DNA from: Daphnia pulex
Lineage: Eukaryota > Arthropoda > Branchiopoda > Diplostraca > Daphniidae
Direction: 5' to 3'
Assembly (NCBI RefSeq): GCF_021134715.1
Contig: NC_060019.1
Coordinates: 8,742,001 to 8,806,000, forward strand
Length of the DNA stretch: 64,000 nucleotides
In this document: piece after piece, positions 42,801 through 56,300 of the stretch
Layout of the letters: each line of letters begins with the position of its first letter
Numbering within the stretch: position 1 is the stretch's first letter
Notes under the pieces: generated by a model
The model's database searches: none
Seen by the model: the letters and a program-made list of their open reading frames with translations, nothing else
What the model was told of the DNA's origin: nothing
Translations under genes and position numbers: made by a program

Positions 42801-45178
42801 TCGACAATCTAATTATTTTTGAATATTTTCCCCGGACACAACGCCCGGCATGTGTGAATGATTAATTCCCCCCTCAAAGATTAAGATCTCGTCAACATTC
42901 AGGACAAAGAGAGAATAAATCTGTTAGTTATCGGGTAGAAAGAAATACATCTACAAGTACACATTTAACCGGTTCCTGATTTCTGGTTTGCATTTATAAG
43001 AACAACAGAGTGTGGCGATCCCATGGTGAGTTTGCCACCAGGCCCCCAAATGACTGGGGATGGACACATGCAACAACTCACGAAAGCTGCTAAAAACGCA
43101 ACTATATATGGTCAACTAATCTCATTAATTTTCCAGAGTTTGGAAAAAAAACAAAAAACAAACGAAAGAGCAAAGATAGAACCGAATGGAATTGTGTTTG
43201 AGCAAGTCACTCGGGACTAAAGTATAAGAAAACGACAACACAATGTGGACGATTGTCTCCTTCGAGTATTTATAGAGACAGCCGCAGCAAAAGAAGAAGA
43301 TAGAAGATATACTTTGCTCCTTGTCTTAGTAGTCGTCGTTGATATTAAGAAAAGGAGGGGGGTATGGCCATAAAAGGGGCGACGATTGCCATCGAGCGAA
43401 GAAAAGCACACACACACGTGCAGAGCAAAGCCAAGTCCGTTAGGTTGATCTTTTCCCCCCTTTAGCAGCAAACGGCCGGCAACGACGGTCAATGATCTCC
43501 GCGTGAAAGAAACAAGAAAGAAAAAAAAAAGAGAAAAGATGGTTGTATCACGCAGCCGGCCCAGTCACAAACTGGACCGGTTGAAATGATTTTTCAAATG
43601 TGTCGCCAAAGCCAAACGGAAGTGTTGTTAAGTTTAATGGCGGCTAGACCAATTAGCGATCCTTCAATAACGACCGAAGGCTGTGAGCTGGAATATTAGA
43701 TTTCTTTCCTAGTCGAAGTAGCCGAAGGAAAATCTAGTTTTGGGAAAACATGTGCGAAAAACATTTTTACACCCGTGGACGACGAGTGACAGGAGAGAGA
43801 AAGTTGGGGGGAAATGAAAACGACTATTTAAACAGGTCTCATAAATCCTGCCGTTGGTCCGTCCCTCCTCAACGTTGTTGATAAGACGTTGAGGATGGAT
43901 GACTATCGTGAACGAACGAACCAACCAACACCGGCAACAAAATAGAAAATGTGTGTTTCTTTTTGGTTTTTCCTGCGTTCTTTTCTCGTTTATGCACACG
44001 ACAAAGTTTAAGTTGCGAGATTTCATCGCTTGGAAAGTTCGACGAGCGAGTAAATCGATAACTTAAAAACATTCACGCTGGATATGGAAGGAAAAGACTC
44101 GACTCGATTAGGAGACGGACCTCTACGGCGATGAAAGACGATCTCGGCCAAAAAGAAAAGCAAGTTTCAAGTTACAAAAGACACATCTTTATCCATTGTC
44201 GTTTATAACTTGTAAAAGAAAACAACAGCAGGAGTAATAATAGGTTCGGAATGGAGGACGGTGAGTTATCCGATCCCCGGCAGGAGAAGCATCCAGTGGC
44301 GGAATGAGGAGCCTTTTTTTTCAATTGTTTCTTTTTTCCTACCCAAACAAACGCCAAGGGAGAAAAGAGAATTCCTTTGCTAGGTAGGCCGCTTGCTTCA
44401 TGGCCCCCCTCCCCAATCGAAAATGTGACACACATAGAAGGAATGGATCAACTTAAGTCTCTGGTAGGGAGCGACTATTGTGTCTCTACTGCCCTACGAA
44501 AAGTCCATCAAAGCTATACAACATTGAAGAAAGGCTTCCAACAATAGGAAGGAAGGTACTTTTTCTTCTTAGGCTTCGAGAGGGGATTTTTTCCCACGTT
44601 GATGGATTCCTTCTTGGGCGTCTAAAGGCTCCGAGGGGAATGAGGATCAACTCGGATTTCAAACAAGCCTTGAAAAAAAAAAAAAAAACGAATTTTGAAT
44701 CTCCAAAGGCCTCGTTGAGTGATGGATCAAAAATGCTGTGCTCTCTCAACCAGACGGAAATCTTAATCCACTTGGAATAATTTGACAATCGATTGTTTAG
44801 AGGATAAAAATGAAATGCCACAAAAATCCAACCCACACACGCAATTAAAACTGTTGGAAAACAAAAACAACCCCTTTTCAAATAAATTCAGGCGTACGTT
44901 GTTGTTGTTTTCTGTCATGAGGGATGGATTCCGGCATCAAAACCAATACGACCCTACAATAGTGACCTTTTGAAAAGAAAAAGAATTCCCCGATCGATTT
45001 GTTGGTCATGCCGTGATTAAGTCGTACGAAGAGTTTTTGCTGGAAATTTCTTGCTTTTCTTGGTTGTATTTCAATTTTGCCTATGTTGGATAAATTACAA
45101 AAGAGGGTAAATGTTTGTCCTTCAAAGGAGAGGCCAGCAGACAAATTTTGTTGAAAAAAGTAGGTAAAGGAGAAAGGT
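33847..45178. other. 11-kb interval with no supportable gene
   Basis: The region lies between the convergent ends of SERINC (+) and MAT1 (-). ORFs here are short, low in complexity and lack splice context. Content includes A-rich and AAGAA-rich tracts, a (CTG)5-like run near 34392-34409, CTAACTAA-type repeats near 34255-34280 and scattered AC/GT runs. Some of the left part is probably SERINC 3' UTR. Enhancers, long non-coding RNA or a gene with tiny exons cannot be excluded by reading. Confidence 0.5.
34967..34972 (+). other. Candidate polyadenylation signal after SERINC
   Basis: AATAAA, about 1.1 kb beyond the SERINC stop codon. Others follow at 35203 and 35290. Which one is used is not visible. 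Confidence 0.3.
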
Positions 45179-46265
45179 TTATGCTGTTTCCATGTCGTCG
45201 GTTTCTTCGGCTGAAGCGGCTACGGCTGTCTTGTGGCCCGATTGCGGGATATAAAACAATCCCCCCATCGCCTCTTGAAGAGCCCGGCAGCAAGATAAAG
45301 CTTCAGTGTAGCCACCGGCTCTTTCAGTAGCATTGGCCGCTCGGATATTGGCGAAATACTTCAACTTGCCGAGCACCTCGATGGCCGGAGGTGAAGGCCC
45401 GTTGTAGTCGAAAACGGGAGCCGAGTAATGGAAGAGTGGCAAATCTTGTTGCTTGGGAATGGGAAGGAACGAACTCGTGTTCTGACGAAGGCCAATCTGA
45501 ATTCCTGATGAGAATTTGCTCGATTTGACAACTGGTCCACCGGCCTGGGCTGCTGCTTTCGGTTGTTCCTTAGCCAGTGCGGCGGTTGCTTGAACGTGAG
45601 AGGCCACGATCGACTTGGCATCGGCGTCCGAGAACATGAGCTCATCGATAAGTTTCTCTCGAGCCTTGTGTTTCTGCTTCTTTTCTTCCAGCTCGGCATT
45701 GACGTACGAATTGGCCTTTTCCGACTGCTGGGCTTTTTCAGCTTCCAATAGCTCTTCCAACTCAATCTCTTCTTGGCTCTGCCTGTTTCTGTTTTTCATT
45801 GTGATGTCTTTGTTTTCCTTCTTGTAGTTGTCAATCATCTTGTTGGTGTTTGTAGAGTCAACATCGAAAACCAGGTTGAAAATTATATTCTCCACCTCTT
45901 CCAGGTAATCATTGTACTCTCGCAGAGTGGAGAAATCCTCCTGGCGTTTGTTAAACTCTTTCAGAATTCTCTTGCGGATATCAACCTCTTTGTCAACAGC
46001 AGGATCCTCAAAGAGCTGAATTCTAAAATTTTGTCTTCTGAGTGCACACTTGCATTCCGGACAAGCCCCAGAGCCTGAGAAAAAGATACTAGAGCTACCC
46101 TCCAAAAAAGTAAATAAAGTTGTAAAATGGGGTACCTTTGGCGAAGAGAAGTTCTACGCAGGACTCGCAAAGAGCATGACCACAGGCATTTACCATGAGA
46201 ATCATGGCAGGATTTCGGTATTTGGTTGTCTTGCATTTTGGGCACGTTTGATCGTTTCCATCCAT
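45179..46265 (-). CDS. MNAT1: MAT1, CDK-activating kinase assembly factor
   Basis: RING-finger protein that stabilises CDK7-cyclin H (CAK) and anchors it to the TFIIH core, acting in cell-cycle control and transcription. Two exons (46136-46265, 45179-46074) give 341 residues; the human protein is 309, the excess being in the charged central region. Residues 8-51 form the C3HC4 [28 protein letters not shown], then CPEC. After it come [19 protein letters not shown] and a [16 protein letters not shown] block diagnostic of MAT1, a long Glu/Lys-rich coiled coil (about 115-190) and the C-terminal CDK7/cyclin H binding part with [17 protein letters not shown]. The tail ends in acidic EETDDMETA. The single intron is 61 bp. 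The start at 46265 gives MDGNDQTCP, as expected for the family. Confidence 0.97.
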
Positions 46266-47577
46266 TGTCAATGTCTATCAAGAAAAATGTTAAGGTTGAC
46301 TGCTCAAACCATTGGCGCTTTCATAAATACAAAGAAGAATCATCAATTGAGCATGTTGATATTTTCGTGCACTTTTTTCAACACATTTCAACCAACCCAA
46401 CCGATTCAAGCAGACGACTCAACCACTGTTGCCGCTTCGTTATTTAACATCTCCGCACGTGATGTCAGTTTTTGTTCGGAAAATGTTTCATTTCCAAATT
46501 TTCAGAGTTGATTACTTGATTCATTGGGAATCACACCAAAGATTGTGATAAGATGGGAAGCAGCCCAAATTCACATTTTCTAACAACCACGCTTCCCTTG
46601 ATCTAGCTTCCGGTTGCTAACCACTGTACGTAAAGATGGCAGCACTGAATTTTACCTGTAAAGAAGGAACAAAAGACAATAAAAATCTACCACATGTTGC
46701 ATCCGAATTCCTGATTTTTTTATTCAAACTACCAATAGTGTGTACATGCAGTAATGAAATAAAACATGTTATACACGTTCTCCCACATAATATAGTACCT
46801 AATATATAGCATTAGCCGATTAAAGGGAGTTGTTAAACACACATATCCAAATGAATTTTTGAGGGTCGCAATCCGCAAATCATTTCACAGTTTGCAGGTT
46901 ACATATTTTTCATTTCATTTATATTGTTGTATTTTTAAAGATGGCGCGCTGCGCTCCCGATGGAAGGTATATTTACAATACATACCACAACGGGATTTCC
47001 CCAGAATTGTAACAAAAACGTCTCTCTCCTCTGCCCACTTTCCTCCACGTTTCAACCCACGTTAAATCATGAGAGTTCGCTATATAATAATAATAGTGGT
47101 TTCGTTAAATGAATATTTTCCCTTTCACCATTTAAAGAAAACTTGAATTAAAGAGGAAACAAGTGCACTGTGAGCGTGATCGGTAATTTTGGAAATGATT
47201 TTTAGATAAATCGAGGCTTCCCAACGCACACTCAAAATGGAGAAAATTAATAACACTCGTAGGATATTCTAAATATTGTTAAAAAAAGAAGGAGGGGCTA
47301 GTAATAACTGAAAAATGGTTTGAAAGAAGGAATGAATTGGAAAATCTAGCCTGGCTGCAGCTATGTAGGTATACAAAGGTAGGGTTATTTTTTTCGATGG
47401 CCAGTAGCTTAAAAAACGGGAAAAATAATGGAGACGCGGAACAAAAAAAGAAAGAAACTAAATAAGGATCAAAAGAAAGGGGATAGGCAAAGAAAATAAG
47501 AAAAATAAATGATATGGGAAGGGATAGGAGTGTACGAAAGGGATAGCAATACAATATTAGTAACAATAATAACGTTA
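46266..47577. other. MAT1 upstream and GOLPH3 3' flank
   Basis: Both neighbours are on the minus strand, so this 1.3-kb interval carries the MAT1 promoter and 5' UTR on the left and the GOLPH3 3' UTR on the right. No gene or repeat was recognised. Confidence 0.5.
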
Positions 47578-48661
<1,084 letters not shown>

Positions 48662-51600
48662 TTTTCTATCAAAACCTGTAACCAGAAAGAACTGTGAGAA
48701 GTGAGAACAACCACTCCAGAAAGCACCAAACTATGAATGATTAAATGCCAAATGAATACACTTTGAGTTTGACATTTGGATGTAATGAAATAATAATGAC
48801 TTGATCCTTTTTTTGGGGAAATTATTCTAGTCAAAAGAACTGAACTGTATCTATTTGAAGAGTAATGAGCTACTTTGTTAAGTAGAGGAGGTAATCTGAC
48901 CTGTGCACTTGTGAAAGAATAATACTGGCTTTGTGGCAATACGCTCGACGTCTCATCAGTCGCAGACAACGAAAAACAAACTCAAGAACTCAAGAAGAAG
49001 GAAACTAAACTATGAAAAGGGCACTACAGTTGTAACTTCGTTCTGGCTGATGAGTTTGTTGACATTCGGAGGCTCGTCTATGCCTTCTTACACGTATAGA
49101 AGAACTTTTGTACACGTATAATCTTTGGCAAGCAGGTAGGGTTCTCTCTGTAAAAACGTCGATTTTTGCCTGGTCGTCAAGGCAACAAGCCTGCTGCTTG
49201 CAAGTTGCGACGTGGCGTAAAAAAATTCAAAAATGAAAAAAACCAGAAGGTATTTCCCACGGTACGCGATTCGTATTTGGTGAATTGTGTAAACGTAAGC
49301 ACAGAAAAAAACGGGAAAATTATGACAGTTATGGTAGTGCAAAGGTTTAGGCGATTTTCTTTCGAAAGAATTGTTATCTTGTGTAAATATAACCCTCGTC
49401 AATCAGTCCGTCACTGGACATTCATACACATAAGCCCTTAAAAAAAAATTATCTTTCCCGTCCGGATCGTAACTATGACAACATTAATTTGTGTCAATGG
49501 GAAAATGTAGATAGAAATGTGTTGCAATATTTGACCCGATATTTGCGATGAAACATAAATGACGATTTTTATTTTATCAAAGGAAAAATAGTTGTTTTCC
49601 TTGCTAGTTTCAATTTCAATTGATAGGTGGCAGCTTTATACCTACCAATTAAAAAATTCCGATGGGGAAATCCGCCTCGAACTCGATTCAGATAAAGGTA
49701 TAAGTCTAGATAAATCAGATAAAAAACTTATTTGGATGTAACAGGACCTTATACCAGGTTCAATCTAACAAAGTTTAAATTGGGGAATCAAAAATGAATC
49801 TGTAATGGACAACACGCTTGTCCATTTCATCCGACGTGTAGGAAGAAAATCGAAATTTTTTACCGACGAATGAAAAATTGATTTGTAATTATATTCCGCA
49901 ATGAAAACTCGATTTCCAAGAATCAACATTTATTTCCATACATCGCAATAGTATATCAGTATGACAGGATCGTTTGACGCATTACATCAGCACCTATTTT
50001 TACCTGCGCTTAATAATTCACTCTATACATGTAAACATGTTGAAGCGGAAAAATCAGTCACGTTCTACATCTGGTAGCCCCGTTGCCTAGTCTACTAATA
50101 TCAACCGAAAGATGTGTGTAAATATTTGGCCATTTTCTGATCCTTTTAAAAAATCCGTAGAAAGTCAGCAAATATTTTGCTTATCTTGTTACAAGTTGTG
50201 TAACACAATTTGGCTCAAGCAACGGTGAAACCAGCAACTAAATTGGTCATATCTCTGCAGTAGTAAGAGCGATAATGGGTCACTTTTCGTGGGCACCTAA
50301 CTAGCCAGCCAACTTGCAGGCAGCTAATCCGATAATAATTACTGCCGAGGAGTTTGTGTGAAAACGCATCCGGATTTCGTCACGATCTTCTCAGCAGCAA
50401 CGGCGTTGGCAGCCGAAAGATGGCAGCTGGTGTTCTCCGTGCCGGCTCAAAATCCAAAAAACAAGATTCCGACCGAAATGATGAAACCGCGGCTCGTGTG
50501 TCGGGGGGATGAATGCCGACCGAGAGAATCCCGGCATTTGTATGCTACGGGGCGAATCAAATAATTCATCTGACCTTAATTAGAAAACCAACGTTATCCA
50601 AAAACTGCAAAGAGCGGAAATAGCTCAGCATAGAACAGTTGATGAGAATATTGATCCGACTCGTCTGATGTTAGTAAACACGTGAAAAAGACATTGAAAA
50701 TGTAATATTCGCCGGCCAACACACATCTCTTTTATGTTGGAAACATTTTTCGCTAAAAAAGAGAAAAAAAGAGCTAGCTAGCTAGCTATACATGTAAAAG
50801 AAGAAGATGAAGTCCTCTCCGGCGCAATTGTTGCCTGCGGAGTAGTCTTTTTGAAAAGAAAACGAGGGAACGAAGAAAACGGGCGGATAGGGACGTCTGG
50901 CCGCTTTATTGCCACATCACAACCTCATTAGCTCAAGAGCATATGGACTGGAGAGTTTTTTTTTCCTTTTCCTTTTTGTTTGTATATGTAGCTCGGCCGA
51001 CGACGACGACGACGACAGGAGCAGCAGCCGCTATTGAACATTCGATTTAAGAAAAGAAACTAGTGAGACTCTTGCGAATGAACAATTGCGCCAACTTTCA
51101 AGCCGATGTGTGTCTCCTGCAGTCTATTACGTCTACGCACTTGTGCGCATTTCGAATAAGTAAAAGGACTGAGTCTTGTTTATCATAAAAACCTAACCCT
51201 CTTCTCTTCCATCTCAATGGTAATTGGACTCTTGTCGGGACCTTTTTTTCGGCCCGAGACAAACACCACCCAAAGGAAACTGATCATCATCAGCAGTTCC
51301 TTCCCGTAACTCTGCCGGTAGTACTACATAATGGGCTGAAAATAAAAGAGATCCAGCTGCTTTGAAGTTCGATTGCGTCAATAGAGTTTTACTTGTTTGT
51401 CGTCGTGTGCAGGAGCCACAGCCATGAACAATAATGGGTTTTATTCTATATAGGAAAAGAGAGAGAAAGTGCGTCATGAAGACTCGAGAGGATTGCTGCT
51501 GCACTTGCTCTGTCCTGCTATTTGCAGATGCTCATTGGCCAAAAACCCCAAAAGAAGATGAGAATCAAGAGAGAAATAGGAAGACGGATAAAATTATATT

Positions 51601-52497
51601 TGCGTGCATGCTACCCGGCTATCATCAGCTAACGTAGTGTACATTCTGCCCGTCTGAAAACTCGGTCGAGCTGGGAAAATTTCAGTCCCGATGGACGCTA
51701 TGCTGACAAGATGCTTCCATGTTTACGATGATGCTTTAGACTACTCGGTCCTCGTTGAGGATGTTATGTAATAACAGCGCCTCTCTTTTTACTGGAGGGC
51801 CACTTTTTTTAAGGATGTGTTTTTACGTTATAACATTTGATTGCAACTGCATATGTATGAACTTGATAGCTAAAGACTCGATAAAACTTGTTCAAAATCA
51901 TCGGAACCGTCTCAAACTGGCCCATTCCCGTTATTTAAACGGCAATTCAAAGTCGCGAACATGTCCAGCATCTAATCAACTTTGATATATGCGGCGCCTC
52001 ATCTCCCAGCCAACAAACAAGGGCTCGTAACCGATTTGATAGGCCTTTCACCAGCGTCATCAAATAATTGTTTCTGTCGCAGGAAAGAAACGTGAGTCAA
52101 AAGCCAAAACATTAGATTGGTACCGTGAATAATGTTGATGATGATCTCGAGAGTCCTTTTTAATATTGACATCGGCAAGTGGGTGTGGTCGCCGTATTCC
52201 GTAAGAGACTGTGACGTATGCATAACAGCAATTTTTATGGACGGGGAGGGGGAAAAAAAAACGGCCGCTAAAATAAACGCACGATGCGCAAAGGCCTACG
52301 ATTGTATTGATTTCCTCCCGAGCGCGCGCAGCAGCAGCAGCAACACACATACACAAGTAGATACACTCACGCACACACACAGCACCGCTATCATCATTTT
52401 ATTGTGTTGAGAATTTGGAATTTTACCTAGAAATAATAACAAACAACAACAACATCAACAAGCAAATTGCATCGCCCGCCAATTATCTTCTAATCAA

Positions 52498-52516
52498 GGA
52501 GGAGGAGGAGGAGGAG
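52498..52516. repeat. (GGA)n short tandem repeat
   Basis: Six GGA units, in non-coding DNA downstream of the channel gene. Confidence 0.9.
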
Positions 52517-52897
52517 AAATAACAAAGAATGATTATTAACAAACAATCGATTATTAATGAATTGACTGCCGCTGCCGCTGTATATCATCAATTGTATACG
52601 CTGAATTGTGTGTTGATCTGGAAATCTTTTCTCTTGTTAAAAAGAATGGAAGTATTAAAGTTTGACATGTCAACACGCACACACAAACAGCAGGGGGGAC
52701 GACCCTAGTTAACTCAAAATGTCAAGAAAAATGTCCACTGGCGCCATCATTCTTATATTTAAATATTCGTTATTCGTTCGCCGTCGTCGTCGAAATGAAT
52801 CTACAAATTGGGAAACTAAAAAATAAGGGGGGAAATTCGGCAGAGTTTAAGAGTTACAGTAGAGATCTCCGATAAAGTAAAGAGAGTTAAAAGGAAG

Positions 52898-52903
52898 TTT
52901 ATT
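52898..52903 (-). other. Candidate polyadenylation signal for NaV2 channel
   Basis: TTTATT on the plus strand reads AATAAA on the minus strand, about 420 nt beyond the channel stop codon at 53321. Confidence 0.4.
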
Positions 52904-52990
52904 TAGATGATGTGATGCAACACAAAGAGTATGTAAATAGAATATGAAGATGAGTTGATTAAATCAAAAGGAGGATCAATCGAGATAAAT

Positions 52991-53042
52991 CGAGAGAGAG
53001 AAAAGAGAGCTAGAGAGAGAGAGAGCAGAAGAGAAAAGAGAT
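52991..53042. repeat. AG-rich low-complexity tract
   Basis: Nearly pure purine (GAGAGA/AAGAGA) sequence in the probable 3' UTR of the channel gene. Confidence 0.85.
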
Positions 53043-53320
53043 TGAAAATGTGTGATTGACTTTTCGCCTTTTGGTTTGCATCCATTATTGAACTACTTTC
53101 TTCTTTTTTTTTGTTAGAGGCCATCATTTGTTATTTACGCTGTACACGAGAGGAGAATAACAACAAAGAACAGTTGCATCAATTGCCCTAAGATATATAT
53201 ATGTACCAACCTTTCTATTTGGGAGCTGGGGGAACAATTTAACATTTACATCAACTTCCTACTTCTTTGCTTTTCTCTTTTTTTGTCTTTTGTCTTTTTT
53301 CTTTTTTCAGTTACACACAT

Positions 53321-56300
53321 TTACATATTCAAATCCGAGTCCAAACTTGCGGCTGTTAATTTCACTATCACATCGGATCGCTGCTGCAGCGGCGTGGCAG
53401 GTAGCGGCGGCGTCAGAAAGGCGCCGCCGTTTTCTCCGTTCACCGTCGACGACGACGACGTAGACAATTGAGTCGGGAAAACTTCGCTGTAGCGCAGCGT
53501 GATGCCACCGCCGTTGCTGTCCGGCGGACTTGTCACAGAGCCCCGTCGGTTGGTGCAACTCGTCGTCTGCGGTTGGTGATTTTGACCATTCGGACATTCG
53601 TTGTGAACCTTTTTATTTGTTTCAAATCGACGTGTCAATTTGGATGAATATAGCGTCTCGATTGGGCATGAACGGGGGAAAAAAGAAACTTTTACCTGCG
53701 CAGAGACGACCATTGTCCCGAGGGACCAAATGCTGGAACGTCTGGAACCCGGCACGAAAACGTCTAGTAAGGTGCTGTGGGGGCGACTTTTGGGCGGATG
53801 GCTGCCGGATCCTACGCGATGGCGAGTCGAACTCTGTCGCGACATTTGACCACCGGCGGATGCCACTGATCCGATGGGACTGGGCGTGTCGCCACGGCGG
53901 CTGCTCTGACGACTCAGACCTCCGCCACCGCCCAGGTAAGTGTGAAAGAGACTGGACATTCGATTAAGGACGGAACGCAACGACAGCCGATCCGGCTCGT
54001 ACGCAAACGACGAATCGGTCGAATCGTTCGAAAAGGAAGTTTGGGTTTGAACGTGTCCCCTCATCTCTTCCTGTCTCTTCCTGGCCAGCAACTTGCGTCT
54101 TTAAACGGCCACGACACACAAAAACAAACAAACAAAAAAGAAATTTTGAACAAACAAAAATCACGTTGACCAAATAATGACGTGATATAAATTACCTCAA
54201 GTAAAGTTGATAGGCTCGTTGAATGACGCGGGCGGCCGTGTCTCGCTGTTTCCATTTGGCAGTCGACGAAACAATTTCCAGTTCACGACGATTGGGAAAT
54301 TGTTTCTTGAACTTTTCGTCCATTTGTTCTTGAAGCTAAAAATAACAAAACAAACAATTTAATTAAATTGCCATTGCAGAGAGACAGAGAGAAAAGTAGA
54401 GCGAAATAAGAAAATAAAATACTTTGCGGAAATGTTCCGTGTCCTCGACGTCGCCGAGTACCCGACGCGTGAGAGCGTGAAGGATGTCGAGGCAGTGCAG
54501 GCGATCACCGCTGGCGATCAAAATGTCCAAATTGACGAGTGCGGCCATGTTGGGGCGGGAAATGCCCAGCGGCGGATCGAGACTGGCCACGAAATCCGAG
54601 AGCTCGCCGAAAGCGATAAACTGGGTGGCGTAAGGATCGAATCGCGACCATTTGGCGTAAAAGCGCTCCAGATCCTCCTCGCCGAGTCCCAGCTCCTCCT
54701 CGTGATGGGCCTGGTTAAAGTTCTCCAGCAGGACGGCAATGTACATGTTGATGACGATCATCGACGAGAGGACGATAAACGACACCAAGTAGAGGGTGGC
54801 CAGGATGGGGCTGCCGCAATTGCCGTAGGGCAAATTGTGGTACGTGATGTCGCAATACGGCGGCTGAATGAGCAGCGGATTGAGGATGTCGTTCCATCCG
54901 GCGCCCGTCATCAGCCGGAAGAGGAGCAACATGCTGCGGCCAAACGTCTCAAAGTTGATCATTTCGTTGAGGGCGCCCGAATGAACGACGTGACCAAACA
55001 AGGCCATGCCGATGATGGCGTAAATGAAGGTGATGAGGGCCAGCAGGGCGCCAATGTTGAACAGGGCCGGCAGGGAAACGATCAAAGCGAACAGGAGTTT
55101 GCGGATTCCCTTTGCCGCCTTGTGACACACAATCAACAACTTCGTTAGAAAAGAAGGCCGAGCAGCCAATTTGTCAGAGCTCTGCGGGTGTGTGTGCCTA
55201 CCTTGACGAGACGGAGAACGCGGCCGAGCCGGAAGACACGGACGACTCGGAGCAACGTCGGCGAAATGGGGAACTCGTTGAGGACATCCTCCATAATGAG
55301 GCCGACGACCGAGCACGACACCAGGCACAAATCAAATAGGTTCCATGGCAACGTAAAGTAGTGATGTCGCAGTCCAATCATCTTGACGACCGCCTCTGTG
55401 TTTTCCGTGTGTCAAATGTGTGCGTGTGTTAGACGTTGCGTCACATTCCGGACAAACACAAAAAGAAACAAAAAGAAACAAAACAATCAAGCGATACTGT
55501 GACGTACCCAGGGCGAACATGGTGGTGAAGAGAGCGTTGCACAACTCCAAGATGAAAGTGAAGACGGGCGGCTGGCCGTAATGCTCGACGCCCATGACGA
55601 CCATGTTGAGGAAGATCATGATGAAGATGGCGATCTCAAACCGTCTCGACATGGAAATGTCGTAGAAGAGGGCCAGATAAGGATTCATGGGACGCCGGAT
55701 CATCTTGCGCGGCTTCTTCCGGCCCAGTTTCTTCATGGCCGTGTAGTAATGCTTCTGGCTCTCCGTTAAAAACATTTCCAGCACTCCACCCTCGTACTAT
55801 AATCGTCAATAATTGAATATTTTCATATTTCCACCGGCTCAAAATGGAATTTTAAACAAAAAAACCGGACTGACCCTTTTCTTGAGCATGTTGAAGTTGT
55901 CGATGATGACACCAATGAAGAGGTTGAGCGTGAAGAAGGCGCCGCAGACGATAAAGACGACAAAGTAGAGATACGCCCACAAGTTGGCTTCGTACGACGG
56001 CTGCAAATCGACGCCACGGACGTCGACAGCGTCGGCCATGATCTCCATCCAACCCTCAAACGTCGCCTGGCCCAATTTCAAAAGTCAACCGACGCTCGCA
56101 ATCTTGAATCGAAAATTTCGATTGGGGAGAGACTTACCACTTGGAAAAGTGCCAAATAGGCGTGACCGACGTGGTCGAAATGAATGGGCGAATTTGTCCA
56201 GGTCAAGTTGCGGCTCAAGCAGTCGGCCTTGGTGTCGATCACCTGTGGTGAATAGCGCTCGCCCGTTTCGTCGTCGATGCACTTGTAGAACTTGCCACCA

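Larger units (their letters stand above)
48676..53320. other. GOLPH3 upstream region and NaV2 3' UTR
   Basis: No coding exon is supported in this 4.6-kb stretch. It contains simple repeats: (GCTA)4 at 50773-50788, (GAC)n near 51000-51016, (GCA)n near 52329-52341 and the GGA and AG tracts listed separately. The right part is probably 3' UTR of the minus-strand channel gene. Confidence 0.5.

Noticed and set aside
54432-55148. 238-codon open frame on the plus strand
   Set aside because: It lies antisense to the domain IV exon of the channel; it has no family resemblance and is explained by codon bias of the real frame.
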